41,714 bases of DNA from Parcubacteria group bacterium (GTDB lineage Bacteria; Patescibacteriota; JACQLU01), in assembly GCA_016203935.1 (NCBI GenBank), contig JACQLU010000038.1, positions 1 through 41,714 on the forward strand, in the 5' to 3' direction. The notes under the pieces are model-generated. The model was given only the letters and a program-made list of their open reading frames with translations, had not been told where the DNA came from and ran no database searches. The translations under genes and the position numbers were made by a program. The first letter of the stretch is position 1. Each line of letters starts with the position of its first letter. Shown piece by piece: positions 16,376-25,000 of the stretch.

Positions 16376-17059
16376 ATGGAACTTCAGAAGTTGATGGAAC
16401 ACTTCTTCCATCTTTATGGACCTAGAAATCGTATCCATCTGCCCGGGTTGCGTGAACGACTAGATTTTCTTAATCTTGGCATCGGGAATCTGGGTGATGC
16501 CATACGTATGGGCATCCAGGGCAAACTGCTGAGGGAGCAACTCGCCAGAGTGGTTGCGCGCATCTTCTGTATTGCCGAACACTTTCGCAATCTTCCCCTA
16601 GTGGAAGTGATGGCGAGAAAATATCCAGCCGCTCATTGCAGTTATTGCCTGCAACTTCCGTGCGTGTGTCCCGAGCGACGGCCAGATCCGCAACTTGCAC
16701 ATACCGTCCATCAAGAACAACTCGCATGGAGTCTCACCGCGTGGTCACATCATTGTGCTATTCTCTATGGAGAGAAAAACAGAGCGCGGGGGATTAACTA
16801 TGTCTTAAACCGGCTTTTCAAAGAAGTGTGTGAATTGCTAAGGCTTCTCGTAACCATCCCTCGGTCAAAGAGTCCGCCAAGTAAAATTGAAGAGGAATTC
16901 GCCCTAGAACTTGCCGATACTCTGGCTTGGACTATTGCGGTGGCGAATTTACTGGAACAGGATTTAGATGCGGCGGTCTGGGAACGGTATGGCAAGGGCT
17001 GTTCGTGGTGTCATAAAAATCCCTGTGTGTGTACCGACCTGTGGGGCAGTATAGGGTAG
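16376..17059 (+). CDS. Tandem MazG-like protein with two CxxCxxxPCxC knuckles, first half degenerate
   Basis: 227 aa, cytosolic. The C-terminal half has the MazG metal-binding pattern EXXE(24)EXXD: E150xxE153 in KEVCELLRLL and E178xxD181 in LELADTLAW. It ends in CSWCHKNPCVC, the Cys tail seen in many MazG nucleotide pyrophosphohydrolases. The N-terminal half repeats the layout (LYGPRNR matches LYGEKNR; CSYCLQLPCVC at 88-98). There the acidic pairs are changed to N38xxD41 and Q55xxR58. One active and one structural half would fold together, as in the four-helix MazG fold. It probably hydrolyses unwanted or damaged NTPs. It has a strong SD (GAGGAGGG) and no near co-operon gene. Confidence 0.7.
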   Translation: MELQKLMEHFFHLYGPRNRIHLPGLRERLDFLNLGIGNLGDAIRMGIQGKLLREQLARVVARIFCIAEHFRNLPLVEVMARKYPAAHCSYCLQLPCVCPERRPDPQLAHTVHQEQLAWSLTAWSHHCAILYGEKNRARGINYVLNRLFKEVCELLRLLVTIPRSKSPPSKIEEEFALELADTLAWTIAVANLLEQDLDAAVWERYGKGCSWCHKNPCVCTDLWGSIG

Positions 17060-17198
17060 TTGCATCTATGAGACGTCGCAAGGGTACGGATCGGAATCTC
17101 CGAGAACCGGCCCTTTTCTTTGTAGAGAAGACTAGTGGGTCGCAACTTCTTCAATTTTCTCAAGCGAAGCCTTCCGCAGTGAATCTCTGGTTTTCACG

Positions 17199-17225
17199 AA
17201 GCCCCCCACCGGGAGCTTCTTTATA
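17199..17225 (+). terminator. Probable intrinsic terminator of the MazG-like unit
   Basis: GAAGCCCCCC-ACC-GGGAGCTTC forms a stem (GAAGCxCCC with GGGxGCTTC) followed by TTTATAT. The same GGGAGCTTCTTT ending is used after the dipeptidase gene (19374) and in its relic (21909). Confidence 0.55.
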
Positions 17226-17241
17226 TCGGCGAGAGTGGAGA

Positions 17242-17272
17242 TTGTCCCTACTTTAGGGATAGGGGGTATAAT
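17242..17272 (+). promoter_or_regulatory. Promoter for the 55-aa protein and DUF4342 pair
   Basis: A perfect TATAAT (17267-17272) with TTGTCC (17242-17247) 19 nt upstream. The spacer is longer than ideal. Transcription would begin near 17279, 18 nt before the ATG. Confidence 0.5.
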
Positions 17273-17296
17273 GGAATCGTTCAGTACATTCCATTT

Positions 17297-17464
17297 ATGT
17301 CTTCGAAAGCAATCATTTGGATTGGAGTTATTGTGGGGTCCTACCTCGGCGGTTTCCTACCAACCCTATGGGGCACTACCGCCTTTTCATTTGCGACTCT
17401 CATCGGGAACGCCATTGGAGGACTTCTGGGCTTGTGGGTAGCGTATAAAGTAGTAAATTATTAG
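17297..17464 (+). CDS. Small glycine-rich membrane protein (55 aa), absent from the ORF track
   Basis: ATG 17297 to TAG 17462-17464. The product begins MSSKAIIWIGVIVGSYLGG. It has two hydrophobic segments (about residues 5-22 and 30-50) with glycine-zipper spacing (GSYLGGF, GNAIGGLLG) and ends AYKVVNY. It recalls the small GlsB/YeaQ-like membrane proteins but is shorter, so I give no family. It lies 36 nt upstream of the DUF4342 gene, which also has a C-terminal hydrophobic hairpin, so the two may act together at the membrane. Confidence 0.6.
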   Translation: MSSKAIIWIGVIVGSYLGGFLPTLWGTTAFSFATLIGNAIGGLLGLWVAYKVVNY

Positions 17465-17500
17465 AACCCTTTTAATTTTTCATACGTAAGGAGATGGAAT

Positions 17501-17755
17501 ATGGCACCGTCACGTAAGAAAAAACAAGAGACCTTCACCATCAAAGGCGAGGAGCTTTTGGCCAAGGTAAAAGCGCTCATCAAAGAGGGGAATGTACGAA
17601 GGATCAGTATCAAAACCAAACAAGGCAAAGTGATTGCCGAGTTTCCGCTTACGATCGGCGTGGTTGGCGTCGTGCTCGCCCCGATCTTCGCCGCGGTTGG
17701 GGCACTTGCCGCCCTTATCACCGAGTGCACGATCACCGTGGAGCGGGAAGAATAG
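17501..17755 (+). CDS. DUF4342 domain protein
   Basis: 84 aa, matching DUF4342 over its whole length: ETFTIKGEELLAKVKALIKEGNVRRISIKTKQGKVIAEFPLT, then the hydrophobic stretch IGVVGVVLAPIFAAVGALAALI and the ending TITVEREE. The hydrophobic part could be a membrane hairpin or an oligomer core. The function of the family is unknown to me. It is preceded by AAGGAG at a good distance from the ATG and by the 55-aa membrane protein gene, probably in one transcript. Confidence 0.85.
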   Translation: MAPSRKKKQETFTIKGEELLAKVKALIKEGNVRRISIKTKQGKVIAEFPLTIGVVGVVLAPIFAAVGALAALITECTITVEREE

Positions 17756-17793
17756 AAAGGGGGTCTCGCACAGAGCGAAACCCCTGACGGACA
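17756..17793. terminator. Shared hairpin between convergent genes
   Basis: GGGGTCTCGC-ACAGA-GCGAAACCCC is a 10-bp stem with one mismatch. On the minus strand it is followed by CTTTCTATTC. It lies between the DUF4342 stop and the stop of the convergent 139-aa gene and could serve both. Confidence 0.5.
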
Positions 17794-18213
17794 CTACCGC
17801 GGCTGGTCATTCTGCCACTTATCGGCGAAGAAACGAGTCGCAATTGCCGCCGCCCGGAGAAAGGCAAAGAGATCATCGATTACCTCTCCTTCCGGGGGTT
17901 CAATTCCATCCGCTCGCAGAGCGGCTTTTAGCCGCTCTATCCCAAGATGGCAATTATTGACAGCCCCAGCAAGAGCGACAAAAACTCCATCAGCACATGC
18001 CTGGATCCCTCCCCCAAGTTTCCCGGTTCGCGATTTACATTTCGTCATCGCCGCTCCATGGGCCCAGTCAACAACGCGTGGGATCAACTCGAGCCTGACA
18101 TGCGGCGTCATGGCGTTGACCATGCGTAACGTGGTAGTGCGATCAAACCCCCTCCACATAATATGGTCAACCGCGACCCAATACGGATTTTTCGTGCCTG
18201 CTTTAGTAATCAT
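17794..18213 (-). CDS. Unknown 139-aa protein
   Basis: The ATG at 18213 is chosen because AAGGAGGGAG lies just upstream on the minus strand; the tracked start 25 codons earlier would put the -10 box inside the gene. The product begins MITKAGTKNPYWVAVDH. The middle TKCKSRTGKLGGGIQACADGVFVALAGAVNN suggests a small, helix-rich cytosolic protein with two cysteines. I do not recognise it. It forms its own unit with a promoter back-to-back with the dipeptidase promoter, so the two genes may be co-regulated. Confidence 0.6.
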   Translation of the reverse strand: MITKAGTKNPYWVAVDHIMWRGFDRTTTLRMVNAMTPHVRLELIPRVVDWAHGAAMTKCKSRTGKLGGGIQACADGVFVALAGAVNNCHLGIERLKAALRADGIEPPEGEVIDDLFAFLRAAAIATRFFADKWQNDQPR

Positions 18214-18246
18214 TCTCCCTCCTTCTGCTGGCTCCCATAACAACCG

Positions 18247-18275
18247 AGGATAGCACAGAAGGAAGCGAGAGACAA
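18247..18275 (-). promoter_or_regulatory. Promoter of the 139-aa gene (divergent pair, minus side)
   Basis: On the minus strand TTGTCT (18275-18270), a 17-nt spacer and TATCCT (18252-18247), preceded by TGC. It uses the same TATCCT -10 as its plus-strand neighbour. Confidence 0.65.
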
Positions 18276-18281
18276 CTCTTT

Positions 18282-18310
18282 TTGACAAGCAGTATTAAAA
18301 ATAATATCCT
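18282..18310 (+). promoter_or_regulatory. Promoter of the dipeptidase gene (divergent pair, plus side)
   Basis: Consensus TTGACA (18282-18287), a 17-nt spacer and TATCCT (18305-18310). Its -35 is only 6 nt from the -35 of the minus-strand promoter. The -10 region is copied in the relic at 21808-21840. Confidence 0.8.
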
Positions 18311-18340
18311 ACGCTTAATCTCAACGTAAGGAGGGGAATC

Positions 18341-19345
18341 ATGGCAGAGGAAAGGATGTTCTATGCGGATCTCCGCGGACATTTTAGTCCGCCGAGAGAG
18401 CCACTCAAGGTAAATGCCGGTCTAAAGCTTGACTTGGCCGCAATTTGTCTCGTGCCGCCAGAAGTTACCACCATCGAGGAGATCATTAAGGCCCAGCACG
18501 AGGGTCTTAAGGAGCTCCATGGGCAAAAAAATCTGAGGTTAATCCGGTATCCCTCTGATCTCGATAGCATTGGCAACGGGGTTACGGGGGTAGTGTGCGA
18601 ACTTGAGAATCCACCCAAGGATCTCAATATCGGCGAAGAGAACTCAGAGAGGGATAACATCAAAACGAACCTGCAACGTTTGCGTGATGCTGGTATTCTG
18701 ATCATCGCGCTCGCGTATCGGGAACTCAATGCCTTCGGAGGGGGTTATCGTTATCCGTACGCTCGCCTGACCCCGTGGGGTGACCAATTCCTTTCTGTGT
18801 GCAGGCAGGTGGGCATGATCGTTGATCTTTCTGGTGCCGGGCACCAGACCGCTTGGGACGCATTGATTCATCCAACCGGCGTCACATTCATCGCCTCCCA
18901 CGGCGCATGTTACGAGGTGAATGGATGTTACAATCCCCGCAATCTTCCCCGCGCGGTCCTTAGGAAGATTGCGATGGGGGGAGGGATGGTTGGAATCTAC
19001 ACTCGTACCTTTGGTCTTCATCCTTCGCAAGACCTTCTCGCTCACTTTTGTCATCACGTTGAAGCCGCGGTAGAGAGTTGTGGAGTTGATGCGGTGGCCA
19101 TTGGGAGTGATGGGGTATATGTGAAACAAGCGGAGAGCGTCTTGAGGCTAGAGCGTAGCGATCCGGATCGTTGTCCACCGGATCAACTGGGCGATCTCAA
19201 TCGACCCGACCGGATGGAGGTGCTGCGGGAGGAACTATCGAGAAACGATAGAGGAGAGGCACTCGTCTTCTCTCCCGAGGATGTTGCCAAGATTATGGGT
19301 CTTAACATTTTGCGTTTCCTCAAAAGGGCACTGAAGTCCACCTAA
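18341..19345 (+). CDS. M19-like (membrane dipeptidase family) protein with altered metal ligands
   Basis: 334 aa with no signal peptide. Family-like stretches are DAGILIIALAYRELNAFGGG, GMIVDLSGAGHQTAWDAL, FIASHGACYEVNGCYNPRNLP, AIGSDGVYV and a C-terminal PEDVAKIMGLNILR (as in GGNFLR endings). M19 enzymes bind two zincs through an N-terminal HxD, a Glu and two His. Here the N-terminal HxD is not seen (ADLRGHFS), and the SH of the VDLSH strand is SG. The SHG histidine and a candidate Glu (VVCELENP) remain. It may have changed or lost activity. Strong SD AAGGAGGGG, own promoter and terminator. A decayed copy lies at 21808-21997. Confidence 0.7.
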   Translation: MAEERMFYADLRGHFSPPREPLKVNAGLKLDLAAICLVPPEVTTIEEIIKAQHEGLKELHGQKNLRLIRYPSDLDSIGNGVTGVVCELENPPKDLNIGEENSERDNIKTNLQRLRDAGILIIALAYRELNAFGGGYRYPYARLTPWGDQFLSVCRQVGMIVDLSGAGHQTAWDALIHPTGVTFIASHGACYEVNGCYNPRNLPRAVLRKIAMGGGMVGIYTRTFGLHPSQDLLAHFCHHVEAAVESCGVDAVAIGSDGVYVKQAESVLRLERSDPDRCPPDQLGDLNRPDRMEVLREELSRNDRGEALVFSPEDVAKIMGLNILRFLKRALKST

Positions 19346-19360
19346 GGAACACCCGCGCCA

Positions 19361-19386
19361 AAGCTCCCTTTCCGGGAGCTTCTTTA
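19361..19386 (+). terminator. Intrinsic terminator of the dipeptidase gene
   Basis: AAGCTCCC-TTTCC-GGGAGCTT is a perfect 8-bp stem followed by CTTTAAATTT. It is repeated in the relic at 21895-21920. Confidence 0.75.
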
Positions 19387-19477
19387 AATTTAGAGCGGGG
19401 TCTGACCACGCTTTAGCATACTCCGGTCGTAAGGATCCTCGCGCGGCTCACGCGGCAGGGTCTTCTTTTTGTGCCCA

Positions 19478-19486
19478 TGCTATACT
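19478..19486 (+). promoter_or_regulatory. Extended -10 element for the GH-like gene
   Basis: TG-C-TATACT ends 47 nt before the ATG at 19534. No clear -35 is present 17 nt upstream. Confidence 0.5.
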
Positions 19487-19533
19487 GAAAAGTACCGGGA
19501 ACTCACTCCCGATGGCTTATCTATATTTTCTTT

Positions 19534-21780
19534 ATGCAATTTCCCACTGGTAGAGAACGAACCTCCTTCATTCTATTAATAGCAGCGTTTTTTCTCCTCG
19601 CTGTTATGCTTATTATTGTAAGCGGGAAAGGAAGAGAGCTCCTCACCGCCATAAGCGGCACTCAAGCCGTGGTCTCGTGTAGCAGCGACGTTACCTGCGA
19701 TGACGGTTATGCGCTGACCACTGATAGCTGTGTCAATCCCGGTCTTGAGACTTCTTACTGCGCCCACACCGCCAATCGAGGGTTAAGCTACAGTTCCGGC
19801 TTTTCCTATAGTAATCTGTCGGAATGGAACGAGTCCCAACTAATTGATTTTAGCAACATTATTGAAGGGCCGATCAACTTTGCCGACATAGCCCAAAGCG
19901 ACTTCTTTCAGAGTCTCAAAAACCAAGGCAAGATCATGGCGCGCGCGGTGAGCGTGGAGGAGTACTACGGACGCACCAACGACGATATTGCGGCGAATAA
20001 AACCCAGATCATCCAAGCTATTTACGATAAATTGACTCGAATCTACCAGGACGGCTACGACGCCTTTGCCTTCGATGAATTGATCGGCTTTGAGCAGAAC
20101 GATGGCTTTCGAGAACTGATGTCGGCAGCCTCGCTCGCCATCGAGCAGGTGAAGAAAGATTATCCCACCAAGCTTATCTTTGTGTGGGGCTCGCGTTTTA
20201 TCCCTACCTCGGCGATCGGTATCGAGACTATGAAGCGGATCTTTACCTATGCCGATTTCTATCTTCCCGAAGCGTATTATGCGGATGAGCCGTATACCGA
20301 TACAGAGCTTAATGGTTTCATTCATGACGTGAGCCAGCGCTTTGAAAACTTCCATCCCGGCGTGGGACGCAAGATTCTCTTTGGATTAGCGGCTTCGGAT
20401 GTGGAAGATTGGGTGACCGATCAAAACGCCGATCAGGATTTTAGGAAGTTTGCCGACAACGAAGTCTACCTTATCAAGCAAGACGCCACCCAGAATCTCA
20501 ATACCGGTGTCGGCGTCTTCTTCTTTGGCAAAGTCAACCTTGAGACCAAGACGTGGTTTGCTAAACTCTTTAAGCATTACCTCTTTGATAATCAGACATC
20601 GCGTTTTAGTGAACGGAATTATGCACTTTCGTATCTTAAGAATCCCAGTTTTGAGAATGGCACTGCGGATTGGGCAGTAAGCGTGGGGGCAGGTGGCGAG
20701 GTAAAAACCATTACCAAAGCTTCCATTACCCCTGTGCTTGAGATTGTAAGTCCGTGGCAAAAGGTCCCCAGCAAAAATAATGTGCTTTTCCTAAAGCGCG
20801 GCACCACTGCGAATACGGTAACGCAGACGACCGCAAATCTTGTGGCGGGTAAAGAATACATGCTCGAAGTCTATTCCAAAAAGCATTCGGATGATTTCAC
20901 TCGTTCAAATCTGATTACCAGTCTTACTGATTCGGCTGGTAATACCATAAGCGCCGCCTACGAACGCCATACCCTCTTTACCAATCTTAGAGTATTTAGT
21001 TACGACTATACCTTGGCGCAATGCCAGGCGCTAAAACCTAACTGTAGTTACGATAAACATTACTGGACACGCGAGACGTTCGTCTTTACCGCGCCAGCAA
21101 ATCAAGTGCAGGTAGTGACGACTGATGCGAGTGCAGGGAGCGGAGAGATCACGTTGGTTGATTTTGTACAACTACAGGAATACGTGCGTGCCCTTGTCAT
21201 AACTCCCACTCCTACGCCGACACCTACTTCACCCACGCCAACCCCGACGTCGAGTCCGACTCCTACGCCCACCACGACACTCATCGCGAAAGGCGACACT
21301 TGGAAGTATCTCGATAACGGCACCGATCAGAGAACGGCGTGGTGGGGTGTGACCTTTAACGACGCCGGATGGAAGTCAGGGCCTGCACAACTCGGCTATG
21401 GCGATGGCGACGAGCAAACAGTGGTAAGCTTTGGTCCCAATTCGAAAAGAAAATACATCACCACCTATTTTAGGAGAACCTTCGCTGTGCTCGATCCTGC
21501 AAGTTTCTCTAAGCTTGCCCTCAGTCTCTTGCGCGACGATGGAGCGGTGGTGTATCTCAATGGCGTCGAAGTGATGCGAAGCAATATGCCCACCGGTACC
21601 ATTACGTACACTACACTTGCCGCGAGTACGATTGATGGTTCCAAGGAAACGCTCTTTCACTCAGCCGAGCTCAACCTAGGGTTGTTGGTAAGTGGGGCAA
21701 ACGTGGTAGCAGTGGAAATCCACCAGCGCCAGAAAACAAGCAGTGATATCAGTTTTGATCTGGAACTCGTTGCGTTTTAA
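19534..21780 (+). CDS. Exported multidomain glycoside-hydrolase-like protein
   Basis: 748 aa. An N-terminal anchor or signal (about residues 10-30, SFILLIAAFFLLAVMLIIV) ends in ELLTAISG. A Cys-rich segment follows (CSSDVTCDDGYALTTDSC). Residues about 85-365 look like a TIM-barrel hydrolase (GYDAFAFDELIGFEQNDG, KLIFVWGSRF, DFYLPEAYYADEP), with D/E candidates for catalysis near residue 178. Residues about 370-555 (YLKNPSFENGTADW) resemble a carbohydrate-binding jelly roll. A Pro/Thr linker at about 562-590 leads to a C-terminal galactose-binding-like domain (GVTFNDAGWKSGPAQLGYGDGD, LLRDDGAVVYLNGVEV). It probably acts on extracellular sugars. The start matches the aligned anchors of its neighbours. 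Confidence 0.7.
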   Translation: MQFPTGRERTSFILLIAAFFLLAVMLIIVSGKGRELLTAISGTQAVVSCSSDVTCDDGYALTTDSCVNPGLETSYCAHTANRGLSYSSGFSYSNLSEWNESQLIDFSNIIEGPINFADIAQSDFFQSLKNQGKIMARAVSVEEYYGRTNDDIAANKTQIIQAIYDKLTRIYQDGYDAFAFDELIGFEQNDGFRELMSAASLAIEQVKKDYPTKLIFVWGSRFIPTSAIGIETMKRIFTYADFYLPEAYYADEPYTDTELNGFIHDVSQRFENFHPGVGRKILFGLAASDVEDWVTDQNADQDFRKFADNEVYLIKQDATQNLNTGVGVFFFGKVNLETKTWFAKLFKHYLFDNQTSRFSERNYALSYLKNPSFENGTADWAVSVGAGGEVKTITKASITPVLEIVSPWQKVPSKNNVLFLKRGTTANTVTQTTANLVAGKEYMLEVYSKKHSDDFTRSNLITSLTDSAGNTISAAYERHTLFTNLRVFSYDYTLAQCQALKPNCSYDKHYWTRETFVFTAPANQVQVVTTDASAGSGEITLVDFVQLQEYVRALVITPTPTPTPTSPTPTPTSSPTPTPTTTLIAKGDTWKYLDNGTDQRTAWWGVTFNDAGWKSGPAQLGYGDGDEQTVVSFGPNSKRKYITTYFRRTFAVLDPASFSKLALSLLRDDGAVVYLNGVEVMRSNMPTGTITYTTLAASTIDGSKETLFHSAELNLGLLVSGANVVAVEIHQRQKTSSDISFDLELVAF

Positions 21781-21807
21781 GCGGCCCCCTCCCCGCTACC
21801 TCCGGTG

Positions 21808-21997
21808 CAAGCAGCATAAAAATAATATCCTACGCTTAATGTCTTTGCATTCTTCAAAAGGGCACTGAAGTCCACCTAAGGAACGCATGCGTCGAAGCTC
21901 CCTTCCCCGGGAGCTTCTTTAAATTTAGAGCGGGGCGTGACTACGCTTTAACATACTCCGGTCGCAAGGATCCTCGCGCGGCAGGGTCTTCTTTTTT
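21808..21997 (+). pseudogene. Internally deleted relic of the M19-like dipeptidase gene
   Basis: 21808-21840 copies the promoter region of the dipeptidase gene (AAAAATAATATCCTACGCTT, same as near 18298-18317). From 21841 the sequence jumps to the gene's 3' end (AAAAGGGCACTGAAGTCCAC, same as near 19322-19341), then its stop, terminator and downstream stretch (CGGCAGGGTCTTCTTTTT). Nearly all of the roughly 1-kb coding part is gone. It lies in front of the subtilase gene just as the intact gene lies in front of the GH-like gene. Confidence 0.85.
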
Positions 21998-22065
21998 GCG
22001 CAGGTTTGTTATAGGTGTGCAGTTATTCTAGAATGAAATTACACACTCGCGATTAACTTTTTCCT

Positions 22066-25000
22066 ATGCACGTTCCTACCGGAAAAGAGCAGGGGCCGTT
22101 TCTCGTCCTCGTCACGGCGTTTGTCGTCGTGGTTGTTATTTTTATTTCGCTTATAGCGGGCGCCGATAAGAAGTTACTTACCTTTATCGGCACCGCGAGC
22201 GTCGCGCCAAGGGGGGCGAACACCACGCTCGATTCTTTTTCGCAGCAGAAAAAGGATGGGTCACAGATTTCTAAGCCAACCGTCACAGTGATACGCGGTC
22301 AAAGGGAGCTATGGCTTCAAAGCCTTTCGAACGAAGAATCAATCTTTTTGGGAAGCGTGGGGAACAATCAGAACTCTGTGAGCTACTATGTTTCACCAAG
22401 AGAACCGCCCCCGGGGTATCGCGAGACGGCTCTTGCGGGAAGCATTATCATTGAGTCTCCGGAGAAGGGTACGCTCGCGAAGAAGAACGCAGAGTTGAAT
22501 CAAGAGATCGAGTCGGTAAAAAAACAACTTTCACGCACGACCGATACGAGGAGTAGGGCGACCATCGAGGCGCGTCTTACTACGTTGATTACCAATAAGC
22601 GATCAACCCTTGTGCGCGAAAAGAGCGTCTTGGAACAAAAACAGACAGCCACGCTCGCTGCCCTGCAAAGAATTGCCCCCACTGTCAGTATTACGCAGAA
22701 ATTTATAACCTCTTTTAACGGGTTTACCGCGACCGCAACCCCCAAGGATACTCAAGCATTGAAACAGCAAGGCTACCGCGTGTGGCGTAACGCGGAAGTG
22801 CACGCATCGCTTACCGAATCAGTCCCTCTTATTAATGCCGACGATGTGTGGGCAACCAAAGACGCCAGCGGCGTCAATGTGACAGGGAGGGGGATACGCA
22901 TCGCCATCATTGATACTGGCATCGATTATCGCCATCCCGACCTTGGCGGTTGTCTGGGAGCGAGTTGTAAAGTAGCCGGCGGCTTCGATGTAATAAATAA
23001 TGATGCCGATCCTATGGACGATATGGGGCACGGTACCCATGTGGCAGCCATCGCCGCGGGGAAAGGCGCTCTCAAAGGGGTGGCGCCCGACGCGTTATTC
23101 TATGCATATAAAGTTTTGGATCGTTACGGATCGGGAAGTTTCTCCTTGGTCATTTCCGGCATCGAACGCGCGCTTGACCCCAATCTCGATGGAGACCTCT
23201 CCGACGGTGCGCACGTGATAAATCTTAGTCTTGGCGGCATCGGTAATCCCGATGATCCACTATCGCAGGCGGTTGATAATGCGGTGCTGGGAGGCGCTGT
23301 GGTAGTGGTGGCCGCGGGGAATAGAGGTTACCCCAAAAGCATATCGAGTCCCGGAACGGCAAGAGACGCAATTACGGTAGGAGCGAGCACCAAAGCAGAT
23401 TTGCTCGCGTGGTTTAGTTCACGAGGCCCCGTGGTATGGAATAACCATACACTCGTTAAACCAGATCTTGTGGCACCCGGCGCAGAAATTTGTGCCGCAC
23501 AATGGGAGAATTGGTTATCCGAGCGTCAGTGTGTCGATGATGGGCATATTCGACTGGATGGAACTTCCATGGCTTCTCCGCACATCGCGGGAGCAGCGGC
23601 GCTCACAAAGCAAGCTCATCCAGAGTGGAGTCCCGCCCAGATCAAAGCCGCCGTCAGGGGTACCGCGGTTCAATTGGGATATACTCTTTTCGATCGTGGA
23701 GCGGGGAGACTCGACGCGTACTCTCCGGTAAGTATTGTGGGATCACCGCCAGTCGCAAAGCTTTCCCCTCTCAATACCAACGGCATTACAAGGCCTGTGA
23801 TGGGTACCGTTGCGAGTGAGAACCTTATGCAGTGGCAGTTATCGTACACGTTGCTCGGGAGTGGAACGAACGGTAATTGGACTGAACTTATTCGTTCTTC
23901 GACACTGCCAACGAGCGCCTCTCTTTTCTCGTGGAATACCAATTTTATCCTTGATGGCGAATATCTCCTTCGTCTCTCGGTGACGCAACAGGATCGTCTT
24001 CAAGCGACCGATTACGGATACTTGGTGATTGATAAACTTCGTATTTCCCACCCACGCGAGTCCGACGTGTTCCGTAGCGGCAGCACAGTGAACGTCGAAG
24101 TCGCTCTTGAGGCTTTGGGCGCTCCCGCCATTCTTCTTGAGTATGGCGTAGGACGTTCGCCCAGCCAGTGGCGAGAAATTTCGCGCAGCCAAAACGTGAG
24201 GCAGACATGGGATACCAGCGGTTTGGCTACTGGGTGGTATACCCTGCGCGCCTCACTCACAGGAAGTACGGCGTCGGCCGATCAAGAAACGAGAATGATC
24301 TACCTCGATGCCACGCTTAAACCGGGCTGGCCCCAACGGCTCGACTTTGATCGATACGACTGTGGTCAATCCGAACCGTGCCCCGCTGCTCATGGTCTCT
24401 TTGAAACCGTGGTAAGCGACCTCGATGGAGACGGCGCGAGTGAAATTATCGTAGTCGCGGGGAAAGTCGCTCCCTATGTGACGGCATATCGCGCTGACGG
24501 CGAGCGTATCTGGACCGCTCATACGAGAATCTATGATAGTCCTGCGTCGTTTTCCTTACCCCTCGTTGAAGATTTGGATAACGACGGCAATAAAGAGGTG
24601 ATCGTGTATGTTGGTCGCGGTTTAAATGATCCCGGGAGACTCTACGCGTTCACTGCGCGAGGTGCGCTAAAATCTGGTTGGCCTTTAGACCTTCCTTATG
24701 ATATTCCCACTATGGTTGCCGCCGACATCAATCGTGACGGAAAGCGGGAACTTATTCTTAAAGGCAATACTGGTCTCCCCGAGGCCATGACCATCGTAAG
24801 CGCCGAAGGCAAGGTTATGTCTCGCTGGAATCTTTCCGATATCGCATGGCTCACGTTTGGTCCTTTAGGGACGCCAGCTGTAGGTAATTTTGATGACGAT
24901 GCTGATCTAGAGATAGTGATCGCACGTCCCGCGCCCCACGCCACCGCGAATACAAATGACGGAGAACTCCATGTGTTCAACTCCGACGGTTCTGAAGTGA

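Noticed and set aside
17029-17256. 75-aa ORF after the MazG-like gene
   Set aside because: It starts inside the MazG-like gene and reads through its terminator; no SD and no protein-like composition.
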